From the NCBI GenBank assembly GCA_014529385.2, contig CM043968.1, positions 25,285,513-25,349,512 on the forward strand: a stretch of 64,000 nucleotides of DNA, in the 5' to 3' direction. The notes beneath the pieces were generated by a model, which saw only the letters and a program-made list of their open reading frames with translations, ran no database searches and was not told the origin of the DNA. This DNA is from Adiantum capillus-veneris (lineage: Eukaryota > Streptophyta > Polypodiopsida > Polypodiales > Pteridaceae). Below, piece after piece: positions 1 through 11,220 of this stretch (the first letter of the stretch is position 1; each line of letters opens with the position of its first letter). The translations under genes were made by a program, and so were the position numbers.

Positions 1-179
1 CAAAGTTAATGAGAAGAAATTTGGACTTTTTTCTTTGTTGATGTGAAAGAGCACTCTAGGTCTACCATATTTTAGATAAGTTGAATAAAATTTGTAGTCA
101 TTTAACTTGTAAATTTGTTTTTCTTTTTGAAGATTGTACTTGAGAAGACATGATACAGTACAAGAGATCTTGACAGAAT
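1..179. other. No gene seen; left flank of small LTR element
   Basis: AT-rich sequence without a supportable ORF. Bases 175-179 (AGAAT) are the left target-site duplication of the LTR element that follows. Confidence 0.6.
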
Positions 180-459
180 TGTTGTGACTTGAGCTACGGG
201 GGATGCCGCCTTTGAGGCATGGTGTGGAGAAGATGCAGTAGAAGAGAACGAGAGAGAGAGAGAGGGCAGGAGTCGACACAGTAGAAAAAGAACAACGCTA
301 TATTTTTTCATTAAAAGCCTTTTACATATATAGATGCTTAAAACTTTCCATGCAACTCTCCATGCATACTAAACCTGGACTGGAGTGTGTAGTACTTGTT
401 GATAGGATGTATTCCCACGGGGATTAGACATAACAATAGATGGGCTTGAAAACCCAACA
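180..459 (-). repeat. T1 3' LTR
   Basis: The left 280-bp LTR of T1 is the 3' LTR in element orientation. It differs from the other copy at only a few positions, for example in its GA-rich stretch and in the CCCACGGGG / CCCATGGGG block. Confidence 0.93.
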
Positions 460-1717
460 ATCCCCCCCTCAAGCCCGAACTGGACAAACAACTCATGATA
501 CCTCGAGTTTTTGGTGTACTCGTCAACCGTGAGTTTTAGGTTCTCACAACCAAAGGATTTCTGGTGTATCCATAACCTGGTGCTAGATCAGTAACCCCCC
601 CTTGAACAGATAGGGTGTAGGTCAAAAAAGTTAGCTACCAAAAATGGAGTTTCTGGTTCACTGCCAAACCTTGGGTTTAAGGTGTACCCAGTAACCTCAT
701 GAGAGTGCATCAAAAATGGGCTAAGAATTGATAAAATGGGAGGTCTTACCACTTATCTTTGTGGCAGTGTCTATATCCCGTACAAATTTTGATATGATGA
801 CAACTGACAAGCATGACAATAACTGACAACAGAGAGGCTAAAACAAGGCTTTGAGATTGATATTGACAACATACCAAATTTGAAATAAACCTATGACACT
901 GAACATGTAAAATCGACTTTGAACTCGGCGGATTGTTGATGGACCAAATGTTTGAAAGCAAAGCTTCTTCTTTCTTGTGATTGTCGATGTGATTGAGCAT
1001 GTCGTAAAGCTTGCGTGGCACTCGGAACATGCCTATGAAGCCAGGAAAGACTCTTTCAAATAGGTCTTCAATACCAAATAGATCTTCGTCTTGTCAGTTC
1101 TGCCATTGCTTGCATGTATTAAGCTATTGTAGAAATAGGCTTTAGAAGCAGAAGGGTTGACAAGATCTGTCCACAATTTACTATTCTTGAGCTAGCACCT
1201 CTTCAAGTTTACGAGTCAATAGGCTACTAATCTGAGCACGGATGGGGTGTCTTGATTGACCTTATGTGTGAACTTTATCTTTAATAGGAGATTTTTTTAA
1301 ATCCAAACCTTTTTTTTAAAAATAACGATTCTGTAGTGTGAGACAAGCGACTCCTTCTTGGAAACCAAATGGGTCTGTGAAGCACCGCGAGCAGCAGTAG
1401 GGGTTTAGGATGGCACCGCAGTAGCCTCCAATGGCGTGGCTCACAAGCTCTGTGCTCGACTTCTCTCATGCTTATGGTTGCGCAATTGCGGCTTTGTAAA
1501 TTTTGACCTCAGCACCTCCGGCTTTGCATGTGTCTGCCTGCAGCATCTCAAAACGCCTTGCCTTGCCACAATCAACCAACAGTGCTTTGCTCACCTTCCC
1601 ACAGCCTTTTGAGAAGTGCTACCGCCCTACAGATTTTCAATATGTTGCTACGACTGCCCTGCCCTGCCTTGCCAGTGCCAGTGCCAGGAGCACCAAGCCT
1701 ATGGCTCTGATACCAGT

Positions 1718-1997
1718 TGTTGTGACTTGAGCTACGGGGGATGCCGCCTTTGAGACATGGTGTGGAGAAGATGCAGTAGAAGAGAACGAGAGCGAGAGAG
1801 AGGGCAGGAGTCGACACAGTAGAAAAAGAACAACGCTATATTTTTTCATTAAAAGCCTTTTACATATATAGATGCTTAAAACTTTCCATGCAACTCTCCA
1901 TGCATACTAAACCTTGACTGGAGTGTGTAGTACTTGTTGATAGGATGTATTCCCATGGGGATTAGACATAACAATAGATGGGCTTGAAAACCCAACA
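1718..1997 (-). repeat. T1 5' LTR
   Basis: The right 280-bp LTR of T1 is the 5' LTR in element orientation. The tRNA-Met primer site lies immediately inside it at 1703-1715. The duplicated target AGAAT follows at 1998-2002. Confidence 0.93.
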
Positions 1998-2254
1998 AGA
2001 ATAAACCTCGATGAGATTCCTACCATGCACTTGTGACACCATACCTCTCCTTGAACCCTTTGATTTCTATCGTTGTGGGAAGTCCAAGGGGGGGCTTATT
2101 TTCAAATTTTTAGCAATAACTTTTTTTTGAAGGAAATTCTGGTTGTTTTAAAGTTTGTATACAGTCTAGGAGTTCATTTTGATTGATTTCCTTCAATTTC
2201 AAATTTTGGTCATGAGATAAAGATGTGGTGTTAGATGTACAGAGAGCAAGACCT

Positions 2255-2283
<29 letters not shown>
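2255..2283. repeat. Poly-C tract of 29 bases
   Basis: An uninterrupted run of C occupies 2255-2283 (poly-G on the minus strand). Such a tract can form a G-quadruplex or i-motif. It is also prone to sequencing-length error, so its exact length is uncertain. Confidence 0.85.
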
Positions 2284-2285
<2 letters not shown>

Positions 2286-2296
2286 TCCCCATTTTG

Positions 2297-2825
2297 CTAT
2301 GTGATCAAAGGCCTCAAAAACCCCCCTAGAAATCAACCAAACAAGGAGCCATTGTTTACTTTCTTGTGTCCACCCCCTGTTCTTGGGAATGTGTTCGTAA
2401 AGGCATGGACAAACAGCTAAAATATATCCCTATTTGTCATTTTAAAGCCTATGGACCCTCAAAAAGAGGGGCCACAAGGACGCGCAAAATGGCCAAACAA
2501 GACCCCCTACGGACCCTCAACAAGAGGGGCCACAAGGGCGCGCAAAATGGCCAAACAGGGGTCCTGTTTGGCCATTTTGCGCACTCTTGTGGCCCCTCTT
2601 GTTGAGGGTCCGTAGGGGGTCTTGTTTGGCCATTTTGCGCGTCCTTGTGGCCCCTCTTTTTGAGGGTCCATAGGCTTTAAAATGACAAATAGGGATATAT
2701 TTTAGCTGTTTGTCCATGCCTTTACGAACACATTCCCAAGAACAGGGGGTGGACACAAGAAAGTAAACAATGGCTCCTTGTTTGGTTGATTTCTAGGGGG
2801 GTTTTTGAGGCCTTTGATCACATAG
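2297..2825. repeat. Near-perfect 263-bp-arm inverted repeat (long hairpin)
   Basis: The left arm 2297-2559 is the reverse complement of 2563-2825 with a 3-bp spacer. I see only two mismatches (the GGGCGCGC / GAGTGCGC block near the centre) and no indel. Each arm contains two tandem copies of a unit built on AGAGGGGCCACAAGG...GCGCAAAATGGCC. Small ORFs on the two strands are mirror images of each other and are not genes. A transcript would fold into a hairpin of about 260 bp. No terminal duplication or transposase is recognisable. An assembly or template-switch artefact cannot be excluded. Confidence 0.92.
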
Positions 2826-3275
2826 GTCCTGTTTGGCCATTTTGCGCACTCTTGTGGCCCCTCTTGTTGTGGGTCCGTAGGGCTTTAAAATGACACATAG
2901 GGCCTTTTTTTAATGTATGGCCATGAGATAGAGGTGTAGTGTCTGATGTACTCAGCAACCCCTCCCCCCTTTTTACTCTGTGTTCAAAGGTCCCGAGCAT
3001 TCACTATGTAAAATTTTCCTATATCATGTGCGTTCACCAGAATGGATTAAAAGTACCCCTTATAAGCCTTATCTACACATGTTTCTTTAACTTTACAAGA
3101 ATATAAAATCCCTTTTTTTAAACACATGTGCTATGTTACATATACTTTAGTGAACTCCCCAACTCAAAGGCCTCACAAATCCTGTGCATTAAACATTCAT
3201 CAGTAGAAATCGGCCCAACAAGGAGCCATTTTTTACTTCCTTGTGTCCACCTCGTGTTCTTGGGAATGTTTTGGT
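2826..3275. repeat. Diverged copies of the palindrome units
   Basis: Just outside the right arm, 2826-2905 repeats the central unit (GGTCCTGTTTGGCCATTTTG...). Stretches at 2905-3000 and 3190-3275 are diverged direct copies of 2185-2310 and 2325-2405. For example, the AACAAGGAGCCATT...TTGTGTCCACC...GTTCTTGGGAATGT block is shared. The palindrome therefore arose inside a pre-existing repeat. Confidence 0.75.
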
Positions 3276-6129
3276 AAAGCCATTTCTTTGGTATTTGAAC
3301 CACATGTAACCCCTATTGTTATACTATCCAACCAAAGGTTTCTTGATTAGTATTTTACATAGGCTCGAGTGGTGGTACATATCTTCTATGTTAACAATGC
3401 ATGTATCTATAATTTATGTTTACACTTTCTCTATCCAAATGAGCTACATAGTAAAAATCAAATCCACAATTTAACAGTTAAGTTCACAAGGTGATAGCTA
3501 TTGGTATCATCTTCAGCAGCACCAAAAAAATAGCTACCAATAGCTAATGAATAGGGATATTAAAGAATATTTGATACCAAAAACTTGTCAACACTACTCA
3601 AAAAGGTGGAAACTCAAAGGATTTACAATATATGTATGATGAAACAAGAATCAATAATAAGTCATCTCTATACATTGACACTGAGTCCATCTCAAGTTGT
3701 CATTTCTCTAAGTCAAGCTTGGCATAAGCATAGTATGAAAACAATAACATGTTGGAAAGCAAGAATTTAGCTTTCTCAACTTGTGAAACATTGCTAATGA
3801 TATATATTCAACATCCCCAAATGAGGACATCTTGACAAAGGTTATGATCCACTTTAATAAGATTAACCATTAATGATAAAATTGAAATCAAAATATTGCT
3901 TGAATTTCTTCATGGTGGAGTGATTAAGACTTGAGACTTGAAAAATTTTACAGGAAAATCAAAATATCCATAAAGGTCAACAATATTTCTCAAATCTGTA
4001 TGAAACTCTTGTAATGTAAATTAAATACTCTCACTCAATGCGACACCATTTAACCAAAAAACATATCTATATTGCATTTATAGAGGAATCCAACCTCATG
4101 AAAATAATTGCAAGCTAAGACAATGTTGTTGCTATTAGGCTTCTCTTACAAGTATTTGTTTTCTTCATCTAGAGATTCATATACACTTGAGTATTTGTGT
4201 GTCTATGACACTAGGGAAAATAGTAGTACTTTACGGATGACTTTTCTAAGAGCTCCTAGAGAGTACCTATTGGTTCAAAATTCTACAAAAAAATCAACTA
4301 TTCTTATCAAAATCTTTTAACATAGTAGTGAAAGGTTCCTCATGAACCAAAAATAGAGTGATTTCCGTCTATGCACATGGTTGCTTACTCATGTCCTCTC
4401 AAAACAAGTTGACTTTGTAAGTAAACAACAGATTCTATGAGCACAAAGTTATAAAGTACAAAATGATATTATTCTAATAATCTAATGACAACTATACAAA
4501 GAATAAATTAGAAGGAAAATCTTTGATGACTCTCCATAGATAACACAACCTACTTGCATTGTGAGACTCAATCACATGCTACACAACTATAGATAGCGCA
4601 CCAAAGCCATCAACAAAATAGCACACCCCATTGTTATGAGGTGTGAAGCTTAAACATTGAAATACATAAAGAGGTTAATTCTCTCGAGCATGATAAACTT
4701 AAAGATGGAGATGATGTTAAGATTTGAATGTAATCTACAAGGGTAGTTTTCTTACCATTCTATCTTTATGTTGAAGATGAACCCTTGCAATGCCGATGCA
4801 CTATTCACACCTGTTGTTGTGGTATGCAAGTCATGTGAGCGCATACTTTTTCCACCTTTGAGATAGAGGTTTCCATGTAGTGTGAGTGATTAAAAGTAGA
4901 AAGAGTAGAATCTTGTTTCATGTTGTAATGGAGGTGAGAGAAGGGAGAGGAACTAGCTTGGTGTGAAACTATGGGGTGGGCAAGGGGAAGAGATGGGGAG
5001 GAGCTTGCTCAGTGCTACAATGGAGGTGGGAGAAAGCTAGCAAAGATATAATGTTGGACTATAGGGGTTGCATGTGGTTGTTGCAGCAATGGAGAGCTTG
5101 GAAAAGGGTTTGTAGAGAGAGAAAATCACTTTTTAGCTATAGAATATGTTTGGAAAGACTTTGGAGGGTGGAAAATGATTTTTTTTTTTTACATTTTTTG
5201 AATTTTTTTTGGTGCACACTTTTTACTTTTGGAGGTCAAAAATGTTTTTTTGACTATGAAATAGGTTCGGAGACCTTCTAAGGAGGGAAAACTTGAAATG
5301 TGTATTTTTAAATCTGAGCCAAAAAGTGGAAAAAAGAGGTCAAAGTGGTCCCCCTTCCCCCCATTCCTTTTCCCTAGCCACCTCCCTTACCTTCTCACTA
5401 AGCTATTAAAAGAGGTGTAAGGCTACCTTGTCCCCCTACTTTTTTGAGGATATAGAGTGTGTCCACCACCCTCTTCCTATTGGCTGGCCTCTAATTGACC
5501 TTAATCCCAAAGGGCCCCAAAAGGGTTCATATTTTTCCTAGTGGTGGATGGTGAGGCTCGTGGTCTTTCCATGCCCATGTAGCTCTTGATTTTTAATAAT
5601 CAATCTCACTTTCTTTCTTATTAGTCTTCTTTGTTTTGATTATGTGAAGCCAGATTGTATTAGTGTGATGTTAGATCTCTACTCCCTTTTCTAGTTAATT
5701 TCTTCTATCCACACCATTGGCTATGGTGTGTGAAGGCTATACCTTTCCTCTCTTTATCTCTCTCTATAAGGTGTGTGGTTAGTGTGTGTGCATATATAGT
5801 AGCATTGAGGGGTTGGACTGGTATGGCCACACTAATGCGAAGTAGGTATGTTAATTGCATGCTAGTGTAGTTATGTGATTAGGAGTTGTGATTAGGGTGA
5901 TTGATGTGAGAGGTTAATTTCAATCACATGATTGTGTACAAGTGATTAGTAAGCAGGAATGTGTGGTTGATTAGAGGAAGCCCCTTCCATGGCTTCTCTC
6001 TATGATGGGTAGAAAGATCCCTTGAATCCTCTATTTCAATGCATCCTATGATGCTCGAGCCTCCAAGCATTAGCCAGGTTGTCAATCCATGGATTGATAA
6101 TTTTGTGTGGGTTGTGACGATTAGGCTGT
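3276..6129. other. Intergenic, no gene recognised
   Basis: About 2.85 kb of AT-rich sequence with only short, unrelated ORFs (70 aa at 4108-4320 and 101 aa at 4976-5281 are the longest). None shows a recognisable domain. No RNA gene or clear repeat was seen. Confidence 0.5.
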
Positions 6130-6556
6130 TGCTACAATGCCTCCCTACAAGTGGATTCTTTGTTGGTTCATGCAAACATTGCAAAATGCCAAACTCATGA
6201 AGCTATCAGAGAAGAGAAGCATAAACAAGAGAATGGAGATGAAGGGACTATTCCTCCTAGGAAAGATTCATTGCAGCAGATTCCACCACTTGAAATACCC
6301 ATGGAGGATATATCAATTGACACAAAGCAAGAGGAGACAAAGAGCAAAGCAAAGATTCCTATATATAAGCTGCATTGCAGTCAAAAATTTTGAATATAAA
6401 ATTCAAGTTTACATTGGGTGAAGTTCTTGGAATTGTAAAGAGGGAGTTCCATGAAGAATCATAGACATAATCAAGAGGAAGAGGCATACATTGGGTGAAG
6501 GGGATACTTCAAAGGGACAAGGAATACAGATACATGACAATGATCATGATGAAATC

Positions 6557-6905
6557 ATGGTAGGATGTTGAGGATTAAGATAGTGTTATACATAGAAGTC
6601 ATTACACAGGGATCCATTGGGCAAGAGCCACCACGGGAACTTTGGCCAAGGTGGGATCCCAAGATGGTCCTTATGTAACCTTGATTGATCATGGCTCTGA
6701 AATCAACCTCAAGCATGGTAGGATGCTCCCATTCCTTTGGGAGCACAAAACATGTTCGCTTTATGGATGTTGAGGATGAATAGATAGTGCTATACACAGG
6801 AGTCATTTCACAAGGATCCATTGGGCAAGAGCCACCACGGAGACTTTGGTCAAGGTGGGATACCAAGATGAGCCTTATGTAGCCTTGATTGATCATGGCT
6901 CAAGA
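6557..6905 (+). repeat. Tandemly duplicated Gypsy protease segment
   Basis: A unit of about 205 bp is present twice, at about 6557-6712 and 6764-6905. Each copy encodes the end of an aspartic protease region, with a WARATT motif and an active-site-like LIDHG followed by SEINL in copy 1. The copies differ by substitutions and small indels, so the duplication is not recent. Confidence 0.75.
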
Positions 6906-7929
6906 AATCAATCTCATGTCTAAGTCTCTACATGAAGGGGGAGGTGGCCAATTGACACAGATCATGGATGGATGATAAGATCTGCAAAAACTCCTCAGAG
7001 GATGTATATGGATCTTTTCCTAATGTCAAGGTGACTATAGGTGATGTAAAGGATGAGCAAAATTTCTTTGTGCAGGAAATGTAAACTTACCCACTCATCT
7101 TAGGGTAGCCATTCATCACAAGAGTGCGGATGGAGACAAAGGTGATGGATGATGGATCGGCCTATGCAAGGATAAAGAGTAAATATGGTAAGAAAGTTGT
7201 CTAATTTCTCATTTTGTGTGTGAACCATGATAGAATTGTGATAGTCTTCTTGAGAATCCTCTTCCAAAGGCAGCTAGGGAATTTAAAAATCATAAGGAAA
7301 TGAGGTGTTTTGTCCAAGTACCATTGTAAAGCAAGATTGAAATGGTAGAAAGGATAATAGGCTATCACCTACTTCGACTACACACGAAAAAATTTCCATA
7401 GGTTTTCTTAGGTTGACAAAAAATGGATGAGTATGCTTCACAAAACTTAAAGAATTGAAGAGAAGCACACGACAGTATGTACATAATGTACAAGATAGTA
7501 AATATATTATAGGTGGTTTTAAATATCTGTCATTTGTGGATACAATGGATGATTTTAAGTCTATAATAGTATCTAGTGACCAAGAGAGACCTTAGGTTGT
7601 TGCAGTTTGTACTTTGGATATGTATAAGGTGATTGAGGTTTTTGCAGATGAGAAAGACTGCCATGAAGCAACTAAAGTGCATGTAGAGACAAAGTACAAG
7701 ATCGTGGCAAACAAGGTAACACCAATGGCCTTACCTTTTCCTTTGGAGAAGATAGAGCAGGCTTTTTTGCAGGCAAACCTTAGGGATCCAAGACATATTG
7801 GGCACAAGTTTACACAAGAATAATCTTTGCAAGAGTTTCAGATTGTTTGTGATGAGTTTTAAACACCTATTGAGAAGAAGTGATTTGAAGAGATTCTTTC
7901 TAGACATGGTAAGGCTTTTGCATTTAAGC

Positions 7930-8730
7930 CAAGTGAGATAGAATGTGTCAGTGGTGATTTTCAATGTACCTCATGTACCTTGGAGCTTGTGGCCAATTCC
8001 AGTTCCAAAGGCTCACCTGTCTAAGTTGGCTGACTTGCTTAATGAAAAGATTGAAATGGGTGTCATGGAGCCTTATATGCTCCATATTCAAATAGATGGT
8101 TCATTGTGCCAAAGACTCACTTGCCGAAGTTGATTGACTTGCTTAATGAAAAGATTGAAATGGGTATCTTGGAGCCTTCTTATGCTCCATATTCAAATAG
8201 ATGGTTCATTGTGCCAAAGAAGAATGGAGCCTTGTGATTCGTGCAAGATATGAAACCAGTAAACAAAGTCACAATCAAGAATGTAGGTACATGGCCAATT
8301 GTGGATGAATTTGCAGGAGCATTTGTAGGAAGAGCAATATACTCTATGGGAGATTTGTACTCGAGGTATGATTAGTTCCAACTAGCAATGGAAAGTAGGG
8401 ATCTAACTACCATGAGAACATCCTTGCGTTTGGTAAGGATGTGTACCTTACCACAGGTAGCAACTTGGTTGCACATATGATAAATGGCATGAACAAAGTT
8501 TTACGTGACTTCATACCCCAAATAATTATGCCCTTTCTAGATGATGTGCCAATTAAAGGATACAACATAAAAGACAAATATGAGGCTTTGGATTTGAGGA
8601 GGTGCCGCAAATTTGTGGAAAACGATATAGATGATTATGATAGGTTATTATCTAGGTTAGAGGAGGTAAACCTTACCTTTTAGGGAGCAAAATTTGTGTT
8701 TGGAGTAAACTTGAAGTGCTTATTGTAGGG
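7930..8730 (+). pseudogene. F1 reverse transcriptase remnant
   Basis: Translated fragments read IPVPKAHLSKLADLL, FIVPKKNGAL, PVNKVTIKN, IYSMGDLYS and MPFLDDVPIKG, the usual order of a Gypsy RT domain. The catalytic DD box is LDD. Stops and frameshifts separate the fragments. Upstream (7614-7940) is the pre-RT linker with GHKFTQE and RHGKAFAFKPSEIE. Confidence 0.8.
7989..8222 (+). repeat. Tandem duplication inside F1 RT
   Basis: About 110-120 bp encoding AHLSKLADLLNEKIEMG...PYSNRWFIVPK is repeated directly, at about 8006-8108 and 8110-8215. Only one copy is expected in a functional RT. Confidence 0.8.
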
Positions 8731-9022
8731 CATTTGTGTGGTCCCTATTGTAGAAGACCTTGTCCCGCAAAGTTGATACAATTCAAACAATAAAGGACAT
8801 GTCACATTAGAAAATTTTGGAGGTCTTTTGGAGGGCCTTTTAGTAGAGACAGAAAGAAGAGCTCCTCCAATGAGAGAAGAGCCAATGTTATGTAGAAAAC
8901 AAGATTTATATTAACAAAAATATAAAAAAGTATCATCCACGCATTCAAATGATCCAACCGTCCTTGAAAACGGTCACTTTTTTATTGCTACAAACGGTAC
9001 GCAAAGACACATTTACAAAAGT

Positions 9023-9535
9023 GTGAAGTGCCCCTCGTGCGCTTCGGAAATTTGGAAAATGAGAAACTTAGTGCCTGTAAGAGAGGACTTGTCTTATCAA
9101 GTTAAAGGTCTTGTATTGATAACTAAAACTACAGAAAAAGTGTGCAAGCTCCTCTTGGAAGATGTGATTTGTAGATATAGATGTGTTGGAAAGACAACTA
9201 CAAATAGGGATGAGCTAGATGTTGATGAGGCAAGGAATTTCTTCAAAACGTTGGGCATTAGACTTTCTCTCACATCTGCTTATAATGTTGAAGGAAACAG
9301 AAAAATTGAACGAGGACATCCTTCAATCATCAAGTCCTTAGTAAAGTCTTGCAAATGCAAAGTTCATGGATGGCCAAGGCTATTACCATATGCTTTGTGG
9401 GCCGATCGTACAACATATAGTTCAATCATAGGTTACATGCCTATTGAATTGATGTATGGTCAAAAACATGTGATGCATATAGAGGACATGGTTCCCACAT
9501 GGAATGTGTTACCTTGGGAATAAAATATGACTAGA
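9023..9535 (+). pseudogene. F1 integrase core remnant
   Basis: An open stretch of 166 codons contains the second half of a Gypsy integrase core: FFKTLGIRLSLTSAYN, then GNRKIERGHPSIIKSLVK (the catalytic Glu region), then WPRLLPYALWADRTTYSSI and GYMPIELMYGQ. The first catalytic Asp region and the HHCC zinc finger were not found, so the gene is 5'-truncated or replaced there. Confidence 0.85.
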
Positions 9536-9719
9536 GAAGGTCTTCTTGAATTACGAATTCAGAAACTTGAAAGAAGACCACACGACATTGAAATTTCATT
9601 ATCAAGGTTAAGGGAATCAAGACTAGAAGAACAAAGATAGGTTTGACAAGAAACACAAGGTGCGGCTAAAACACATTGAGAAGGTAATCGATTGGGTGCT
9701 AATGTATGATAGTAGTTTA

Positions 9720-9960
9720 GACAATCAACGTATTGTCATGAGAAAGATTTTTAAGAGATGGTTTGGTCCATATATTGTCAAGCATGTGCATGGCAAATCC
9801 ATTTACACCTTGTGAGCTTGATGGAAAAGAACTAAATAACTCAACATATTGTCATGAGAAAGTTTGTTAAGAGATGGTTCTGTCTATATATTGTAAAAGC
9901 ATGTGCATGGCAATGCCACTTACACCTTAAGTGAGCTTGATGGGACATAACTAAAGGTTC
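9720..9960 (+). repeat. Tandem duplication of F1 integrase C-terminus
   Basis: A unit of about 125 bp encoding KRWFGPYIVKHVHGK...YTL and CELDGKELN (the GPY/F-like module) occurs twice, at about 9730-9830 and 9850-9960. The second copy is more diverged. Confidence 0.75.
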
Positions 9961-10157
9961 ATGTTGCTAGAAAAAGGATCAATGTTCAAGAGAAGGAATG
10001 ATAGTGAAACATTTGATGCTAATGAAGATGAAGACTCACATTTACCAGAAGAAGATGAGGAGGACGAGGAAGCGGACAATGTACCTTCATGAGGACTGAA
10101 CTTCCAAAAATCAAGTATGGCACATACCGGAGGATGTGAACATTCAAAGGGGGTGGA

Positions 10158-11220
10158 TGTCATGCAGTAGCATGTACATAATGGGAACTGGTGATGAGCA
10201 CCATGATACTTGTATTTAGATGCATGGAAACATTCTCCATAATGTACATATGCACGTATAATATATAAGGTAAAATTGCACAGGACAAGTGGCCAGAATA
10301 AGACTTCTAAAAAGATCACCAACAAGGAGACATTTTAGGATCAAAATATTGGGGAAGCAAATAGACAAGTGTCACTCAAAGTTTTCACATAATTGACACT
10401 TGTGACACAAATTTCTAAACACTTGCTAGAATACTACCAAATATCTTCTCCTTAAGGAGACAACTTCATCTATAAATAGGGCCCTTCTTCCCTCACTTGG
10501 AAATCAAATTTTAACTATATCAAGCTAAGCCCTAATCTCCCAATCACATTTCCACTCTACCACGCTAAACCTTAATCTCCCAATCACATTTCCACTCTAG
10601 CAAGCTAAGCCTTAATTTCCCAATCTCATTTCTACGCTACCACGCTAAACCTTAATCTCTCAATCACATTTCCACTCTATCAAGCTAGGTCTTAATCGCC
10701 CAATCACATTTCCACTCTACCGCTCTAAACATCTCCCATCACATTTTCACTTCATGCTAAACCTTAATCTGCCAATCACTTCCTTGAGAGAACTCCTTCT
10801 CCAATACGAGCCCAAGGGATCTCTATCATGCTACTATCATCATGTGCTATTCTTGCCCTCATAATTAGCATTATAAACTCTCATATGCTTTATATAACCA
10901 TTTCTTATCAATAAAGTCTTGTTGCTCATGGTGGTTAAAGAAACATATTAAAGGAAATCCCTTCTCCCTCTTTTATCAAATTGTCATCAAGCTTGTGGAG
11001 CTTGGATAGTTTAAGGTGTGTCACACTCCTCTTGTCTTGTGTGGAAGTTCCATGTTGTGAATTTCTTATTTTCTCTTCTTAGCCATCGTAGATAGCAAAG
11101 TGCTATCATTATTGGATTACTTTTTTGCTTTTTTATAAACATACCCTGTAATAAAGGAGATATTTGAATTTTGAAAAATTTGTATGAAAAGGGAGAAAAT
11201 GAATTTTCCATTATTTCTCT
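10158..11220 (+). repeat. Putative 3' LTR of F1
   Basis: The sequence starts TGTCATGCAGTAGCATG immediately after the purine tract. It contains a TATA-like box TATAAATAGG (10471-10480) and a polyadenylation-like AATAAA (10910-10915). A 40-bp tandem array lies between them. The right end is not defined because no second LTR or TSD is in the window, so the end given is approximate. Confidence 0.55.
10522..10781 (+). repeat. 40-bp tandem repeat, about 6.5 copies
   Basis: The unit starts AAGCTAAGCCCTAATCTCCC and ends AATCACATTTCCACTCTACC, with period 40. Alternate copies carry AAGCTAAGCC or ACGCTAAACC at the start, which suggests an 80-bp higher-order unit. The array lies just downstream of the TATA-like box in the F1 LTR. 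Confidence 0.85.

Larger units (their letters stand above)
180..1997 (-). mobile_element. T1: small non-autonomous LTR retrotransposon (TRIM/SMART-like)
   Basis: A complete 1,818-bp element lies on the minus strand. Two 280-bp direct repeats (180-459 and 1718-1997) begin TGTTG and end CAACA. They are flanked by the same 5-bp duplication AGAAT (175-179 and 1998-2002). On the minus strand the 5' LTR is the right-hand copy. It is followed by a 2-nt spacer and TGGTATCAGAGCC (1703-1715), a primer-binding site for initiator-Met tRNA. A purine tract (minus-strand GAGGGGGGGAT) abuts the left LTR at 460-470. The 1.26-kb interior has no gag or pol ORF, so it must be mobilised by another element's proteins. 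I count about four substitutions between the LTRs, so the insertion is fairly recent. Confidence 0.93.
6130..10157 (+). pseudogene. F1: degenerate Gypsy (Metaviridae-type) gag-pol remnant
   Basis: A plus-strand fossil polyprotein can be followed through stops and frameshifts. It contains a linker around 6151-6560, a protease, a reverse transcriptase at about 7930-8700, and integrase core and C-terminus at 9150-9960. An acidic tail (codons around 10020-10090) and a purine tract AAAGGGGGTGGA (10146-10157) come just before a putative 3' LTR. Several domains carry local tandem duplications. No frame is open for more than 166 codons, so the element is dead. The 5' LTR is not recognisable. Confidence 0.8.

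Noticed and set aside
2366-2756. Two 79-aa ORFs, one per strand, with nearly identical protein sequence
   Set aside because: They are the same DNA read on the two arms of the palindrome. Mirror-image ORFs arise automatically and there is no domain.
9951-10325. 124-aa minus-strand ORF with Ser-rich stretch
   Set aside because: It is the antisense of the acidic Gypsy tail (Glu/Asp codons read backwards give Ser/Leu).
10522-10781. Possible CRISPR-like array
   Set aside because: The 40-bp units are contiguous tandem repeats without unique spacers, and this is plant nuclear DNA.
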